A stretch of DNA of 64,000 bases from contig NZ_AQUR01000106.1 of the NCBI RefSeq assembly GCF_000372525.1, positions 372,001 through 436,000 on the forward strand, read 5' to 3'. Position numbers and translations under genes: made by a program. Below the pieces are notes generated by a model. It had not been told where the DNA came from and searched no databases. It saw only the letters and a list, made by a program, of their open reading frames with translations. The stretch is from Cupriavidus neocaledonicus. GTDB lineage: Bacteria; Pseudomonadota; Gammaproteobacteria; Burkholderiales; Burkholderiaceae. This document shows positions 26,530 through 34,870 of the stretch, in pieces. Each line of letters starts with the position of its first letter. Positions within the stretch are counted from its first letter, which is position 1.

Positions 26530-27858
26530 TCAGCGCGCCGGGCCGCGCAGCGGCACGCCGCTCTCGCGCGGCGCCGCGGCCCCCGCGCTCCGCCCGATCA
26601 GCGCCGCCGACAGCGCCGACACCAGTCCCGCGAACGCCACGTAGGCGCAGATCTGCCACGGTTGTCCGCCGCCCGACTTGAGCAGCGCCGTGGCGATGAT
26701 GGGGGTGATGCCGGAAGCGAAGATGCCGGAGAACTGGTAGACGAACGAGATCCCGGTGTAGCGCACCCGGGCATCGAACAGTTCGCAGAACAGCGCCGCC
26801 TCCGGCCCGTACACCGCGGCGTAGAGAATGCCGAACGGCACCACGATCGCCAGCCACAGCAGCATGGTGTTGCCGCCGCTGTTCAGCATCAGCCAGAACG
26901 CGGGAAAGGCCGACAGCGCGGTGATCAGCGCACCCCAGAAGTACACCCGCGTGCGGCCGATGCGGTCGGACAGGTGGCCGAAGAACGGGATGAAGAAGCA
27001 CATCGCGATCGCCGCCGCCATCACCCCGAGCAGCGCCTGGGTGCGGCTGATATTGACGGTCTGGGTCAGGTAGGTGATCGAGAACACGCCGAAGATGTTG
27101 AAGAACACGCCGTCGATATAGCGCGCGCCCATGCCCTTGACGATATTGCCGGGATAGCGCCGCATCATGTCGACAAAGGGAATCTGCGTTTCGGCATTGC
27201 GCTGCTTGATCACGGCGAATTCCGGCGTTTCCTTGACGTTGAGCCGGATATACATGCCGACGAACACCATCGCCGCCGAGACCAGGAACGCCACGCGCCA
27301 GCCCCAGTCCAGGAACTGCGCATCCGACAGGGTCAGCGACAGCAGCGCCACCACGCCCGAGGCCAGGCACAGCCCGATCGCCAGCCCGATCTGCGGCAGC
27401 GACGCATAGAAGCCCTTGCGGTGCGGCGGCGCGTACTCGTACGCCATCAGCACCGCACCGCCCCATTCGCCGCCCAGGCCGATGCCCTGCAGCACGCGCA
27501 GCAGCAGCAACAGCACCGGCGCGAGGATGCCGATGCTGTCATAGGTCGGCACCAGCCCGATCAGGAAAGTGGAGACGCCCATGATCATCAGCGTCATCAC
27601 CAGCATGCTCTTGCGCCCGACCTTGTCGCCGAAGTGGCCGAATATCACGCCGCCGAGCGGGCGCGTGACAAAGCCCACGGCGAAGGTGGTGTAGGCCAGC
27701 ATGGTGGCCACCAGCGGGTCGTCGCCGGGGAAATAGAGCTTGTTGAAGACCAGGCCGGCGACCACGCCGTACAGGAAGAAGTCATACCACTCGATGGTGG
27801 CGCCGATCACGGACGCCAGCGCGACCTTGCGGATCGCCTGTTCGTTGGGGCTAGTCAT
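26530..27858 (-). CDS. MFS transporter of the metabolite:H+ symporter (MHS) family
   Basis: 442 residues with about twelve membrane segments. The MHS landmarks are ASVIGATIEWYDFFLYG at the N terminus, RPLGGVIFGHFGDKVGRK between TM2 and TM3, and RVLQGIGLGGEWGGAVLM in TM4. Members (ShiA, ProP, KgtP-like) import organic acids or zwitterions with protons. GAGGAGAC precedes the ATG. It follows the GMC oxidoreductase gene by 123 bases, suggesting that it imports that enzyme's substrate. Confidence 0.87.
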   Translation of the reverse strand: MTSPNEQAIRKVALASVIGATIEWYDFFLYGVVAGLVFNKLYFPGDDPLVATMLAYTTFAVGFVTRPLGGVIFGHFGDKVGRKSMLVMTLMIMGVSTFLIGLVPTYDSIGILAPVLLLLLRVLQGIGLGGEWGGAVLMAYEYAPPHRKGFYASLPQIGLAIGLCLASGVVALLSLTLSDAQFLDWGWRVAFLVSAAMVFVGMYIRLNVKETPEFAVIKQRNAETQIPFVDMMRRYPGNIVKGMGARYIDGVFFNIFGVFSITYLTQTVNISRTQALLGVMAAAIAMCFFIPFFGHLSDRIGRTRVYFWGALITALSAFPAFWLMLNSGGNTMLLWLAIVVPFGILYAAVYGPEAALFCELFDARVRYTGISFVYQFSGIFASGITPIIATALLKSGGGQPWQICAYVAFAGLVSALSAALIGRSAGAAAPRESGVPLRGPAR

Positions 27859-27981
27859 GCTTGTCTCCTCTGGTGGTAGGCGGCGTCCTCTGGAAGGATG
27901 GTTATGGACGCCGATGCGCTGCGAGGCCTGGCCTGGTGGTGAGCGATGGCTTGCCCCGCCGGTTTGCCGCTTCAGGTTGGT

Positions 27982-29637
27982 TCAGGCTGCGGCGGCCATC
28001 GGCGCGATCACGTCGGCGTGGTGGATCTCGCGCCGTGCGTCTTCACGGATCAGGTCGGCGGCACGCTCGGCCATCATCACCACCGGCACGTTGGTGTTGC
28101 CGGATATCAGCGTTGGCATCACCGAACAGTCCACTACGCGCAGCGCGCCAACGCCGTGCACGCGCAGGCGCGCATCGACCACCGCCAGCGGGTCGGCGGC
28201 CGGCCCCATCTTTGCCGTGCCCGACGGATGGAAGATGGTGGCGCCGTACTCGCGGCAGAAGTGCAGGATCTCGTCGTCGCTGCGCACCGCGTCGCCGGGC
28301 CGGAACTCGCGCTTCATCAGGCCGCGCATCGGCTCGGTCTGCGCCACGCGCCGCGCGTAGCGCACCGCCGCGACGGTGCAGCGCCGGTCCAGTTCGGCCG
28401 ACAGGTAGTTGGGCTGCATCGACGGCGGCTCGAACGGGTCGGTCGAGCGGATCCGCACGGTGCCGCGCGACGCCGGGCGCAGCTGGCACACGGAATAGGT
28501 GCAGCCCGAGAACGGATGCACCGTGCCGCCGGCCATGTCGGCCGACAGCGTCGAGAAATGGAACTGCGTGTCCGGCGTCGCGCTTTCGTGCGGCAGGGCG
28601 CGGCAGAACATCGCACCCTGGTTGATGCCGATCGCCAGCGGGCCCTTGCGCAGCAGCAGCCATTCCAGCCCCATGCGCGCCTTGCCGGCCAGGGTGCGCA
28701 GCTGGTCGTTGGTGGTGATGGGCTTGGCCACCTCGTAGATCAGCCGGATCTGCAGGTGGTCCTGCAAATTTTCGCCGACGCCCGGCAGCGCATGCACCAC
28801 CCGCACGCCCAGGTCCTGCAGCAGCGGCGCCGGGCCGATGCCGGACAGCTGCAGCAGCTGCGGCGACTGCAGCGCGCCGGCGCACAGGATCACCTCGCGC
28901 CGCGCCCGCAGGATATAGGGCTGGCCATGCCGGGTGTAGCGCACGCCCACGGCGCGCTTGCCTTCAAAGAGGATGCCGGTGGTGTGCGCATCGGTCTCGA
29001 CGCGCAGGTTGGCGCGCCCGCGCGCCGGGCGCAGGTAGGCCACCGCGGTGGAGCAGCGCCAGCCGTTGCGCGTGGTCAGCTGGTAGTAGCCCACGCCCTC
29101 CTGGTCGCCGCCGTTGAAGTCGGTCTGGCGCGGCAGGCCGAGCGCCTGCCCGGCGGCGATGAAGGCATCGACCAGCGCATGGCGCCGGTCGATCGAGGTG
29201 GCATTGAGCGGGCCCCCGGTGCCACGCGTCGGTCCGGCGCCGAGGTCGTTGTGCTCGAGCTTGCGGAAGTAGGGCAGGCAGTCGTCCCAGCCCCAGCCCG
29301 GATTGCCCAGCGCGGCCCAGTGGTCGTAGTCCTCGCGCTGGCCGCGCACGTAGATCAGGCCGTTGATGGCGCTGCTGCCGCCCAGCGTGCGCCCGCGCGG
29401 CCAGTAGATGCGGCGGTTCAGCATGTTGGGATCGGGATCGGTATAGAAGCCCCAGTTCACCTGCTTGTGGAACATGGTCTTGCCGTAGCCGATCGGGATA
29501 TGGATCCACGGGTAGCGGTCGGGCGGCCCCGCCTCGAGCAGGCAGACCGAATGGCGGCCGTCCTCGCTGAGCCGGTTGGCCAGCACGCACCCGGCCGAGC
29601 CCGCGCCCACCACGATGTAGTCAACGGTTTGCGACAT
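27982..29637 (-). CDS. GMC-family FAD oxidoreductase (choline/alcohol dehydrogenase-like)
   Basis: 551 residues from MSQTVDY with AGGAG nine bases upstream; an 11-residue longer start is possible. The FAD-binding GAGSAGCVLANRLSE motif lies at the N terminus. GMC signatures follow: RGRTLGGSSAINGLIYVRG and GALQSPQLLQLSGIGP. The C-terminal HPSGTAKMG contributes an active-site His, and a final GNTNVPVVMMAERAADLI helix is present. The family oxidises alcohols such as choline, polyethylene glycol ends or aryl alcohols. Signal peptide absent, so cytoplasmic or membrane-associated. Its gene faces that of the IclR regulator across 131 bases. Confidence 0.88.
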   Translation of the reverse strand: MSQTVDYIVVGAGSAGCVLANRLSEDGRHSVCLLEAGPPDRYPWIHIPIGYGKTMFHKQVNWGFYTDPDPNMLNRRIYWPRGRTLGGSSAINGLIYVRGQREDYDHWAALGNPGWGWDDCLPYFRKLEHNDLGAGPTRGTGGPLNATSIDRRHALVDAFIAAGQALGLPRQTDFNGGDQEGVGYYQLTTRNGWRCSTAVAYLRPARGRANLRVETDAHTTGILFEGKRAVGVRYTRHGQPYILRARREVILCAGALQSPQLLQLSGIGPAPLLQDLGVRVVHALPGVGENLQDHLQIRLIYEVAKPITTNDQLRTLAGKARMGLEWLLLRKGPLAIGINQGAMFCRALPHESATPDTQFHFSTLSADMAGGTVHPFSGCTYSVCQLRPASRGTVRIRSTDPFEPPSMQPNYLSAELDRRCTVAAVRYARRVAQTEPMRGLMKREFRPGDAVRSDDEILHFCREYGATIFHPSGTAKMGPAADPLAVVDARLRVHGVGALRVVDCSVMPTLISGNTNVPVVMMAERAADLIREDARREIHHADVIAPMAAAA

Positions 29638-29709
29638 CGTCGCTGTCTCCTGTTTCTGGCCGGCCGGCACGCAGCCCTGCGGCCTGGATTTATAATCTGA
29701 AACGTTCTG

Positions 29710-29737
29710 TTCCGGATTTTATTTCCCAAAGTCGGAA
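29710..29737. promoter_or_regulatory. Possible IclR operator in divergent promoter
   Basis: TTCCG (29710-29714) and CGGAA (29733-29737) form a short inverted repeat in an AT-rich patch between the divergent oxidoreductase and IclR genes. A palindromic AACGTT lies just to the left, and TATAAT (29691-29696) lies nearer the oxidoreductase gene. The arms are short, so this is tentative. Confidence 0.3.
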
Positions 29738-29768
29738 TGGACAGCCCAATCGCGAGGAGACGCCGGTT

Positions 29769-30593
29769 GTGAAACAGAACCTGACAATGCCGTTTCAGAA
29801 TCGCACTGCAGCAGAGGACGAGGTGCCGGAGGAGGATGCCCGCAGCCTGCGCGTGCTGGCGGTGCTGTCCAGCCTGGCGCGGGCGCAGCAGCCGCAGACG
29901 CTGTCGCAGCTGGCGCAGCGGCTCCATGTGCCGAAGGCGACGCTGATGCGCCTGCTGGCGGCGATGGAGCGCAGCGGCTTCGTGGTGCGGATGCCGGCCG
30001 AGCGCGGCTATGTGCCCGGGCCGGCCGCGGCGACGTTGTCGCTGCAGACGCTGCGCAGCCCGCCGCTGCTGCGCGAATGCCGCGGCATCCTGGCCCGGCT
30101 GGTGGCGCGGCTGGGCGAGACCTGCAACCTGACCGCGCTCGACGGCGACCGCGTGCTGTATGTGGAGCGCGTGGAAACCCACGAGCCGCTGCGCCTGCAG
30201 CTGTCGCCCGGCATCCATGTGCCGCTGCACTGCACCGCCAGCGGCAAGCTGTTCCTGTCGGCGATGAACCGGCTCGAACGCCAGCAGACGCTAGGGCGCC
30301 TGGACCTCGCCGCGCACACGCCGCGCACGCTGTCCGACCTGCCCGGACTCAACACCGAACTCGACCGGCTGGCCGCGCGCGGCATCGGCGTCGATCACGA
30401 GGAATTCGTGCGCGGCATGTGCGCGGTGGCGGTACCGGTGCGCGAACCCGACGGCGCCGGGCCGGGACGGGTGGTGGCGGCGATTGCCTGTCATGCGCCG
30501 ACCGCGCGGGCCTCGCTCGAAGCGTTGCTGCAGGCGGTGCCGACGCTGCAGGGTGCGGCCAGGGAGATGGCGGCGGTGCTGTGCACGCACTGA
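29769..30593 (+). CDS. IclR-family regulator, GTG start
   Basis: 274 residues from a GTG, with GAGGAGA nine to ten bases upstream; the next ATG (29787) has no ribosome site. The winged HTH runs about 25-85 (LRVLAVLSSLARAQQPQTLS, then HVPKATLMRLLAAME). The GAF-like IclR effector domain follows (ALDGDRVLYVERVE, HCTASGKLFLSAM, GIGVDHEEFVRGMCAVAVPV). Divergent orientation makes the GMC oxidoreductase-transporter operon its probable target. Confidence 0.87.
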   Translation: MKQNLTMPFQNRTAAEDEVPEEDARSLRVLAVLSSLARAQQPQTLSQLAQRLHVPKATLMRLLAAMERSGFVVRMPAERGYVPGPAAATLSLQTLRSPPLLRECRGILARLVARLGETCNLTALDGDRVLYVERVETHEPLRLQLSPGIHVPLHCTASGKLFLSAMNRLERQQTLGRLDLAAHTPRTLSDLPGLNTELDRLAARGIGVDHEEFVRGMCAVAVPVREPDGAGPGRVVAAIACHAPTARASLEALLQAVPTLQGAAREMAAVLCTH

Positions 30594-30613
30594 GCCGGGC
30601 TGGCCCTGCGCGT

Positions 30614-31246
30614 TCAGCCCGATGCCTGCCCCTGCGGCAGGATCCGCGCAACCCGCGCCCTTAACATCGGCAGCACCTCGGCCTCGAACCACGGATGCTG
30701 CTTGAGCCACGGCTGGTTGCGCGGCGACGGGTGCGGCAGGGGGATATACGCCGGCGCGTAGTCCTGCCATGCCCGCACGGTTTCGGTCAGCGTGGGTTTG
30801 CGCCGCGCCCCCAGGAAATGCCGCTGCGCGTACTGCCCGACCAGCAGGGTCAGCGCGATCGACGGCAATTGCGCCAGCAGCCGGTCCATCCACAAGGGCG
30901 CGCATTCGGGGCGCGGCGGGTTGTCGCCGCTTTTGCCGCGGCCGGGATAGCAGAACCCCATCGGGATGATGGCGAATTGCGAGGCGTCGCAGAAGGTGGC
31001 GTCGTCGACCCCGAGCCACTGCCGCAGCCGCTCGCCGCTGGCATCGTTCCATGGAATGCCGGTCTGGTGCACGCGCGTTCCCGGCGCCTGCCCGACGATC
31101 AGGATGCGCGCGCCGGCGCCGGCGCGCACCACCGGCCGCGGCCCGAGCGGCAATTGCTGCGCGCAGGCGCGGCAGGCGCGGACCTCGGCCAGCAGCGCCT
31201 CGAGCGCGGCGGGTTGCTGACGCCGGGTGTTGCGCTTTACGTTCAT
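30614..31246 (-). CDS. Uracil-DNA glycosylase-family protein
   Basis: 210 residues. The UDG fold shows as LIVGQAPGTRVHQTGIPWND, DASGERLRQWLG, and the late PLPHPSPRN loop that carries the active-site His in this superfamily. Four cysteines (CRAC near 21-24, one in GFCYPG, one in PECAPLW) could hold an iron-sulfur cluster as in family 4-like enzymes; that is inference. It would remove uracil or related bases from DNA. It is a lone gene, convergent with the IclR gene, and runs the same way as the envelope-protein gene upstream. Confidence 0.8.
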   Translation of the reverse strand: MNVKRNTRRQQPAALEALLAEVRACRACAQQLPLGPRPVVRAGAGARILIVGQAPGTRVHQTGIPWNDASGERLRQWLGVDDATFCDASQFAIIPMGFCYPGRGKSGDNPPRPECAPLWMDRLLAQLPSIALTLLVGQYAQRHFLGARRKPTLTETVRAWQDYAPAYIPLPHPSPRNQPWLKQHPWFEAEVLPMLRARVARILPQGQASG

Positions 31247-31301
31247 TCCCTCGCTCGCCCGGACAAGTCGTCCTCGGTCTCGTGCACCGCCCGCGGCCGC
31301 T

Positions 31302-32006
31302 TCAGAAGCTGAGCGCGACCGAGACCACGGCGATCTGGTCGTGCGCGGCGGGGTTGAACCAGTAGACCGCGCCGGAGACGTGCTTGCCTTTCACTTGCGC
31401 AAACACGCCGCGCTGCAGATTGCGGCCATTGTCGGGCACGCGCGTGCGCTGGGCCGCCAGGCCGAGCCGCAGCCAGTCCCGCGGGCGCCAGGCGAGCTCG
31501 CTCCATGCATAGGCGTACCCGGACGGCTCGGCGTCCGGCACGTATTCGAACTCGATATAGGCATCGGCATAGCGGCCGGTCAGCGTGGCCTCGAACCCGC
31601 CCACGACGCTGTGCGCGCTGCCGGTGACCACGCCGAGGATCGGCGTGAAATCCAGCCGCAACGCCTCACCCCAGCCAAGGTTGTAGCCGACGAAGAACGA
31701 GTACGCATCCATGCCTTCGTAGTTACTGCGCGCCTCCAGGTGCAAGACGCCGCGCTTGGCGATGGCGATGCCCGTGACATAGGCTTCGCTGCCGCGCGGC
31801 AGGTTGAGGTAAGCCGAGATCCCGCCGCTCCACGCCGGCGCCTCCGCGCCCGCGGGCGTGCCGCTGTCTTCGGCGGCATGCAAGGGCAGCGGCGCGACCG
31901 CGGCGGCCAGCACCAGACAGCGTGCGGCGGCCAGTCGCGGAGCCAGTAGCGCGGCCCGCGTGTGCGGTGGTGCCGCCGGACGCGCAGCCCTGCCTGCGGC
32001 CTGCAT
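31302..32006 (-). CDS. Exported outer-membrane-like beta protein of unknown function
   Basis: 234 residues from MQAAGR. A long N-terminal region with a hydrophobic core (CLVLAAAVAPLPLHA) serves as signal peptide. The mature part is a run of alternating polar/non-polar strands ending in Phe (VVSVALSF), the usual end of outer-membrane barrels, with repeated aromatic girdle-like positions (YSFFVGYNLGWG, YAYAWSELAWRP). About eight strands are plausible. Its start lies 2 bases after the stop of the VIT1-like gene, so the two are coupled. No family was recognised. Confidence 0.6.
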   Translation of the reverse strand: MQAAGRAARPAAPPHTRAALLAPRLAAARCLVLAAAVAPLPLHAAEDSGTPAGAEAPAWSGGISAYLNLPRGSEAYVTGIAIAKRGVLHLEARSNYEGMDAYSFFVGYNLGWGEALRLDFTPILGVVTGSAHSVVGGFEATLTGRYADAYIEFEYVPDAEPSGYAYAWSELAWRPRDWLRLGLAAQRTRVPDNGRNLQRGVFAQVKGKHVSGAVYWFNPAAHDQIAVVSVALSF

Positions 32007-32008
32007 GG

Positions 32009-32686
32009 TCAGCCTCCCAGCGCGATGATGGCCATCGTCAGTGCAACCCCGACCAGCGTCATCGCCGCACCCGCGATCCATCCGCCGAAGCCGGCATGGC
32101 GCCCAAGTGCGATGCCGGCGCCGAACAGCATCAGGATGGTGAGCACGCGCGATACCAGCAGCGCCGTGGAGACGTCAGCAAATACGATGAACGGCAGGGC
32201 CACCGGGAACGTCGCAAGCACCACCAGCAGGAAGATCCCGGCAGCTGCCAGCAGATCCTGCGCGCTCAGCGCCGGGCGCGCGGGCAGGTCGGCGGTGCGG
32301 GCGAGGCGGCCTCGCATTGCTTCCAGCTCGGCATCGTCGACCAGCGTGCGCAAGGCCGGCGAAAGCGCATCACGCAGGCGCGCGATGGCGTCGCCCGCGT
32401 CGCCGGCATTGCGAACCGCCTTGACCAGGGACAGCCTGCGTCCGCGCTCGGTCAGCGTGCGCACCAGGTACATCACCGCGTCGGCCAGCCCCCAGGCCAG
32501 GTTGCAGCCCAGCGCCGTGAAGAACATCGTGCGCGGGGCATCCGCCGGCGCGCCGACCGCCGACACCGCGCCCACGAAGGTCAGGGCCATGAACAGGCCG
32601 AAGCACATCTCGCATACGCGGTCGACGGTATCGAGCAGTCGCGGCCGCGCTTCGGCCGCGTGGGGATCTAGGGACGTAGTCAGCAC
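32009..32686 (-). CDS. VIT1/CCC1-like membrane protein
   Basis: 225 residues from a GTG at 32686; the open frame continues to an ATG at 32836, but those 50 extra residues look non-native. Five hydrophobic segments are visible: MCFGLFMALTFVGAVS; TMFFTALGCNLAWGLADAVM; LLAAAGIFLLVVLATFPVAL; ALLVSRVLTILMLFGAGIAL; and IAGAAMTLVGVALTMAIIAL. A polar helical insert follows the second. This matches the five-helix layout of vacuolar iron transporter-like proteins, which move Fe2+/Mn2+; the metal-binding insert is poor in Glu, so transport is uncertain. Its gene is coupled to that of the barrel-like protein. Confidence 0.6.
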   Translation of the reverse strand: MLTTSLDPHAAEARPRLLDTVDRVCEMCFGLFMALTFVGAVSAVGAPADAPRTMFFTALGCNLAWGLADAVMYLVRTLTERGRRLSLVKAVRNAGDAGDAIARLRDALSPALRTLVDDAELEAMRGRLARTADLPARPALSAQDLLAAAGIFLLVVLATFPVALPFIVFADVSTALLVSRVLTILMLFGAGIALGRHAGFGGWIAGAAMTLVGVALTMAIIALGG

Positions 32687-33334
32687 TGGCTTGCACCCGG
32701 CGGCAACTGCCCACGGCGAAGGTCTGCGACGAAGCCCTCGCACCCGTGCCGGGGCGACAGCATCGGGCCTTGCGGCGCCCGGGCGGGCAGTCTTCCCGGG
32801 CGTGCGACCAGACGGCGAAGGCGGCGCCGCCGGCACTCGCCGACCGCCGCCGCATTTACTGTAGGCAAAGATTCACACCGATGATAGCGGCGCTGGTGCG
32901 GGAAACTACCTGCAGGAGGATGCGCCAGAGCTGCGTTGCCTTCAGTATCCGTGCCGCCATGCGTGACCGTTGCCGGTTTGGATCGTGTCGCCCATGCCGG
33001 CCTGGTGACAGCCAGGTCCAGCGGTCGCCAGCGGGGGCCGCCAGAAGGGCCCGCCAGAGCGCCGGCCCGGCGTGGCAGCCGGCCCGGCCAGCCGCGCTGG
33101 GGCCTTGGCTGTTGCCACGCCGGGTGTTCGGGCTTGGCATCGCATCCCTCAGCGCCCGGCTTGTCCGGAATGCGGGCTTTCCAGCGGCTCTGCAGGGGTT
33201 GGCCGATGCCACGCGCATGGCGTACTTTACAAGGGCAAGGCGCCCCTGCCGCCGGACCCGCCGGCGCCAGCCATGCGCAGCCGCGCAGCGGCTGCTGCAT
33301 GCCAGGCGGTGCCCGGCCGTTACAGGAGCCCGCC
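32687..33334. other. Divergent intergenic region, no gene seen
   Basis: About 650 bases (500 if the longer VIT1-like start is used) between the divergent membrane-protein and sugar dehydrogenase genes. Reading frames cross it on both strands but none has family features or a good ribosome site. An AT-richer patch near 32860-32890 may hold the leftward promoter. AGGAG ahead of 33335 serves the dehydrogenase gene. Confidence 0.35.
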
Positions 33335-34843
33335 ATGCCCGACGCACTACGCCACGCGTTTCGCCGATTCGCCATCGCCTGCTGCCTGGGCCTTGCAGCC
33401 TGCGGAGGCGGTGGCGGAGGCGACAGCGCCGGTGCGGGCGACGCAGGTGGCGCAGGCGGTGGAGGTGCTGGAGGTGGTGGCAGTGGCGGCGCCGGCGGCA
33501 ACGGCGCGCTGACGCTGGCGGTCTCTGGCCTGCCGGCCGGGACGCAGGCCGCCATCACGGTATCGGGCCCGGGCCAGTTCCGCCAGGCCGTGGTCCAGTC
33601 GACCACGCTGTCCAACCTGCCGCCCGGCAGCTATACCATCAGTGCTGCCGAGGTGCTCACCGGCAGCGCCCTGCGTCGGCCGCAGCCGCCGTCGCAGGTG
33701 GTTGCGGTGGCAGCCGGCGCCGGAGCGACTGCCAGCGTGGCCTACGGTGCGCCGCAATCGATGCAGTTGTCGTTGACGCAGGTAGCCGGCGAGTTCTCCG
33801 CGCCGATCTTCCTGAGCGCGCCCGCCGGCGATGCGCGCCTGTTCGTGGTGGAGCGCGCGGGCCGTATCCGGATCGTGCGCGACGGCGTGCTGCTAGCCAC
33901 GCCGTTTCTCGATATCGCCGCGCTGACCACCACCGACGGCGAGCGCGGACTGCTGTCGATGGCGTTCGATCCCGACTATGCGGCCAACGGCCGCTTCTAC
34001 GTCTATTACACCGACACCAGCGGCGCCATCACCATTGCCCGCTACCAGGTCTCGGCCACCAACCCGGACCTTGCCGACGCCACGGGCACCGTGCTGCTGT
34101 CGATTCCACACCCCACCTTTTCCAACCATAACGGCGGCCAGCTCGCGTTCGGCCCCGACCGCATGCTCTATATCGGCACCGGCGACGGCGGCGGTGGCGG
34201 CGATCCGGCGGGCAACGCCCAGAATCCGGCGACGCTGCTCGGCAAGATGCTGCGCATCGATGTCAGCGGCGCGGCGGGCTACGGCGTGCCGGCGGGCAAC
34301 CCATTGCTCGGCCAGTCCGGCAGCCGCGGCGAGATCTGGGCGCTCGGCCTGCGCAACCCGTGGCGGTTCGCGTTCGACGCCGGCTCGTTGTATATCGCCG
34401 ATGTCGGCCAGGGCCTGCGCGAGGAAGTCGACGTGGCACCGTCCGCCAGCGCGGGCCTGAACTACGGCTGGAACCTGACCGAAGGCAGCGCGTGCGTGGG
34501 CGCCACCACCTGCGACAAGAGCGGGCTGACCATGCCGGTGTTCGAGTACGGCCACGAGGCAGGCGGCTGTGCCATCGTCGGCGGCTACGTGTATCGCGGC
34601 AGCGCCAGTCCGGCGCTGCAGGGGCGCTACTTCTACTCCGATCTGTGCACGGGCAGGCTGCACAGCTTCGTGTATCGCGATGGCGCCGCCGCCGAGCCGG
34701 TCGAATGGAACGTCACGGTGCCGGGCAGCGTGTTCTCGTTCGGCGTGGATGGCGCGCAGGCGCTCTATGTGATGGCCGATCCGGGCACGTCAGCGAACAG
34801 CGGGCGGGTGTACCGGATCGATGCCTCGGGCGGCACGCCTTGA
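33335..34843 (+). CDS. PQQ-dependent aldose sugar dehydrogenase-type lipoprotein
   Basis: 502 residues from ATG with AGGAG upstream. The lipobox LAAC puts the lipidated Cys at 23; a Gly/Ala-rich linker (about 24-60) and a small beta region (about 62-135) precede the beta-propeller. The soluble glucose/sorbosone dehydrogenase pattern is clear: ERAGRIRIVRDG, TDGERGLLSMAFDPDY, NHNGGQLAFGPDRMLYIGTG, LRNPWRFAFD, LYIADVGQGLREEVD and GLNYGWNLTEG. It should oxidise sugars in the periplasm using PQQ and pass electrons to the respiratory chain. The extra N-terminal domain is unusual for the family. PQQ synthesis genes are not in the window. Confidence 0.85.
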   Translation: MPDALRHAFRRFAIACCLGLAACGGGGGGDSAGAGDAGGAGGGGAGGGGSGGAGGNGALTLAVSGLPAGTQAAITVSGPGQFRQAVVQSTTLSNLPPGSYTISAAEVLTGSALRRPQPPSQVVAVAAGAGATASVAYGAPQSMQLSLTQVAGEFSAPIFLSAPAGDARLFVVERAGRIRIVRDGVLLATPFLDIAALTTTDGERGLLSMAFDPDYAANGRFYVYYTDTSGAITIARYQVSATNPDLADATGTVLLSIPHPTFSNHNGGQLAFGPDRMLYIGTGDGGGGGDPAGNAQNPATLLGKMLRIDVSGAAGYGVPAGNPLLGQSGSRGEIWALGLRNPWRFAFDAGSLYIADVGQGLREEVDVAPSASAGLNYGWNLTEGSACVGATTCDKSGLTMPVFEYGHEAGGCAIVGGYVYRGSASPALQGRYFYSDLCTGRLHSFVYRDGAAAEPVEWNVTVPGSVFSFGVDGAQALYVMADPGTSANSGRVYRIDASGGTP

Positions 34844-34870
34844 TGCCTTGCCGCCGCTGCGCGCTGCGCC

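Noticed and set aside
30614-31246. UdgX-type covalent uracil-DNA binding protein
   Set aside because: The KRRIH loop that defines UdgX is not present; only the general UDG-family motifs are.
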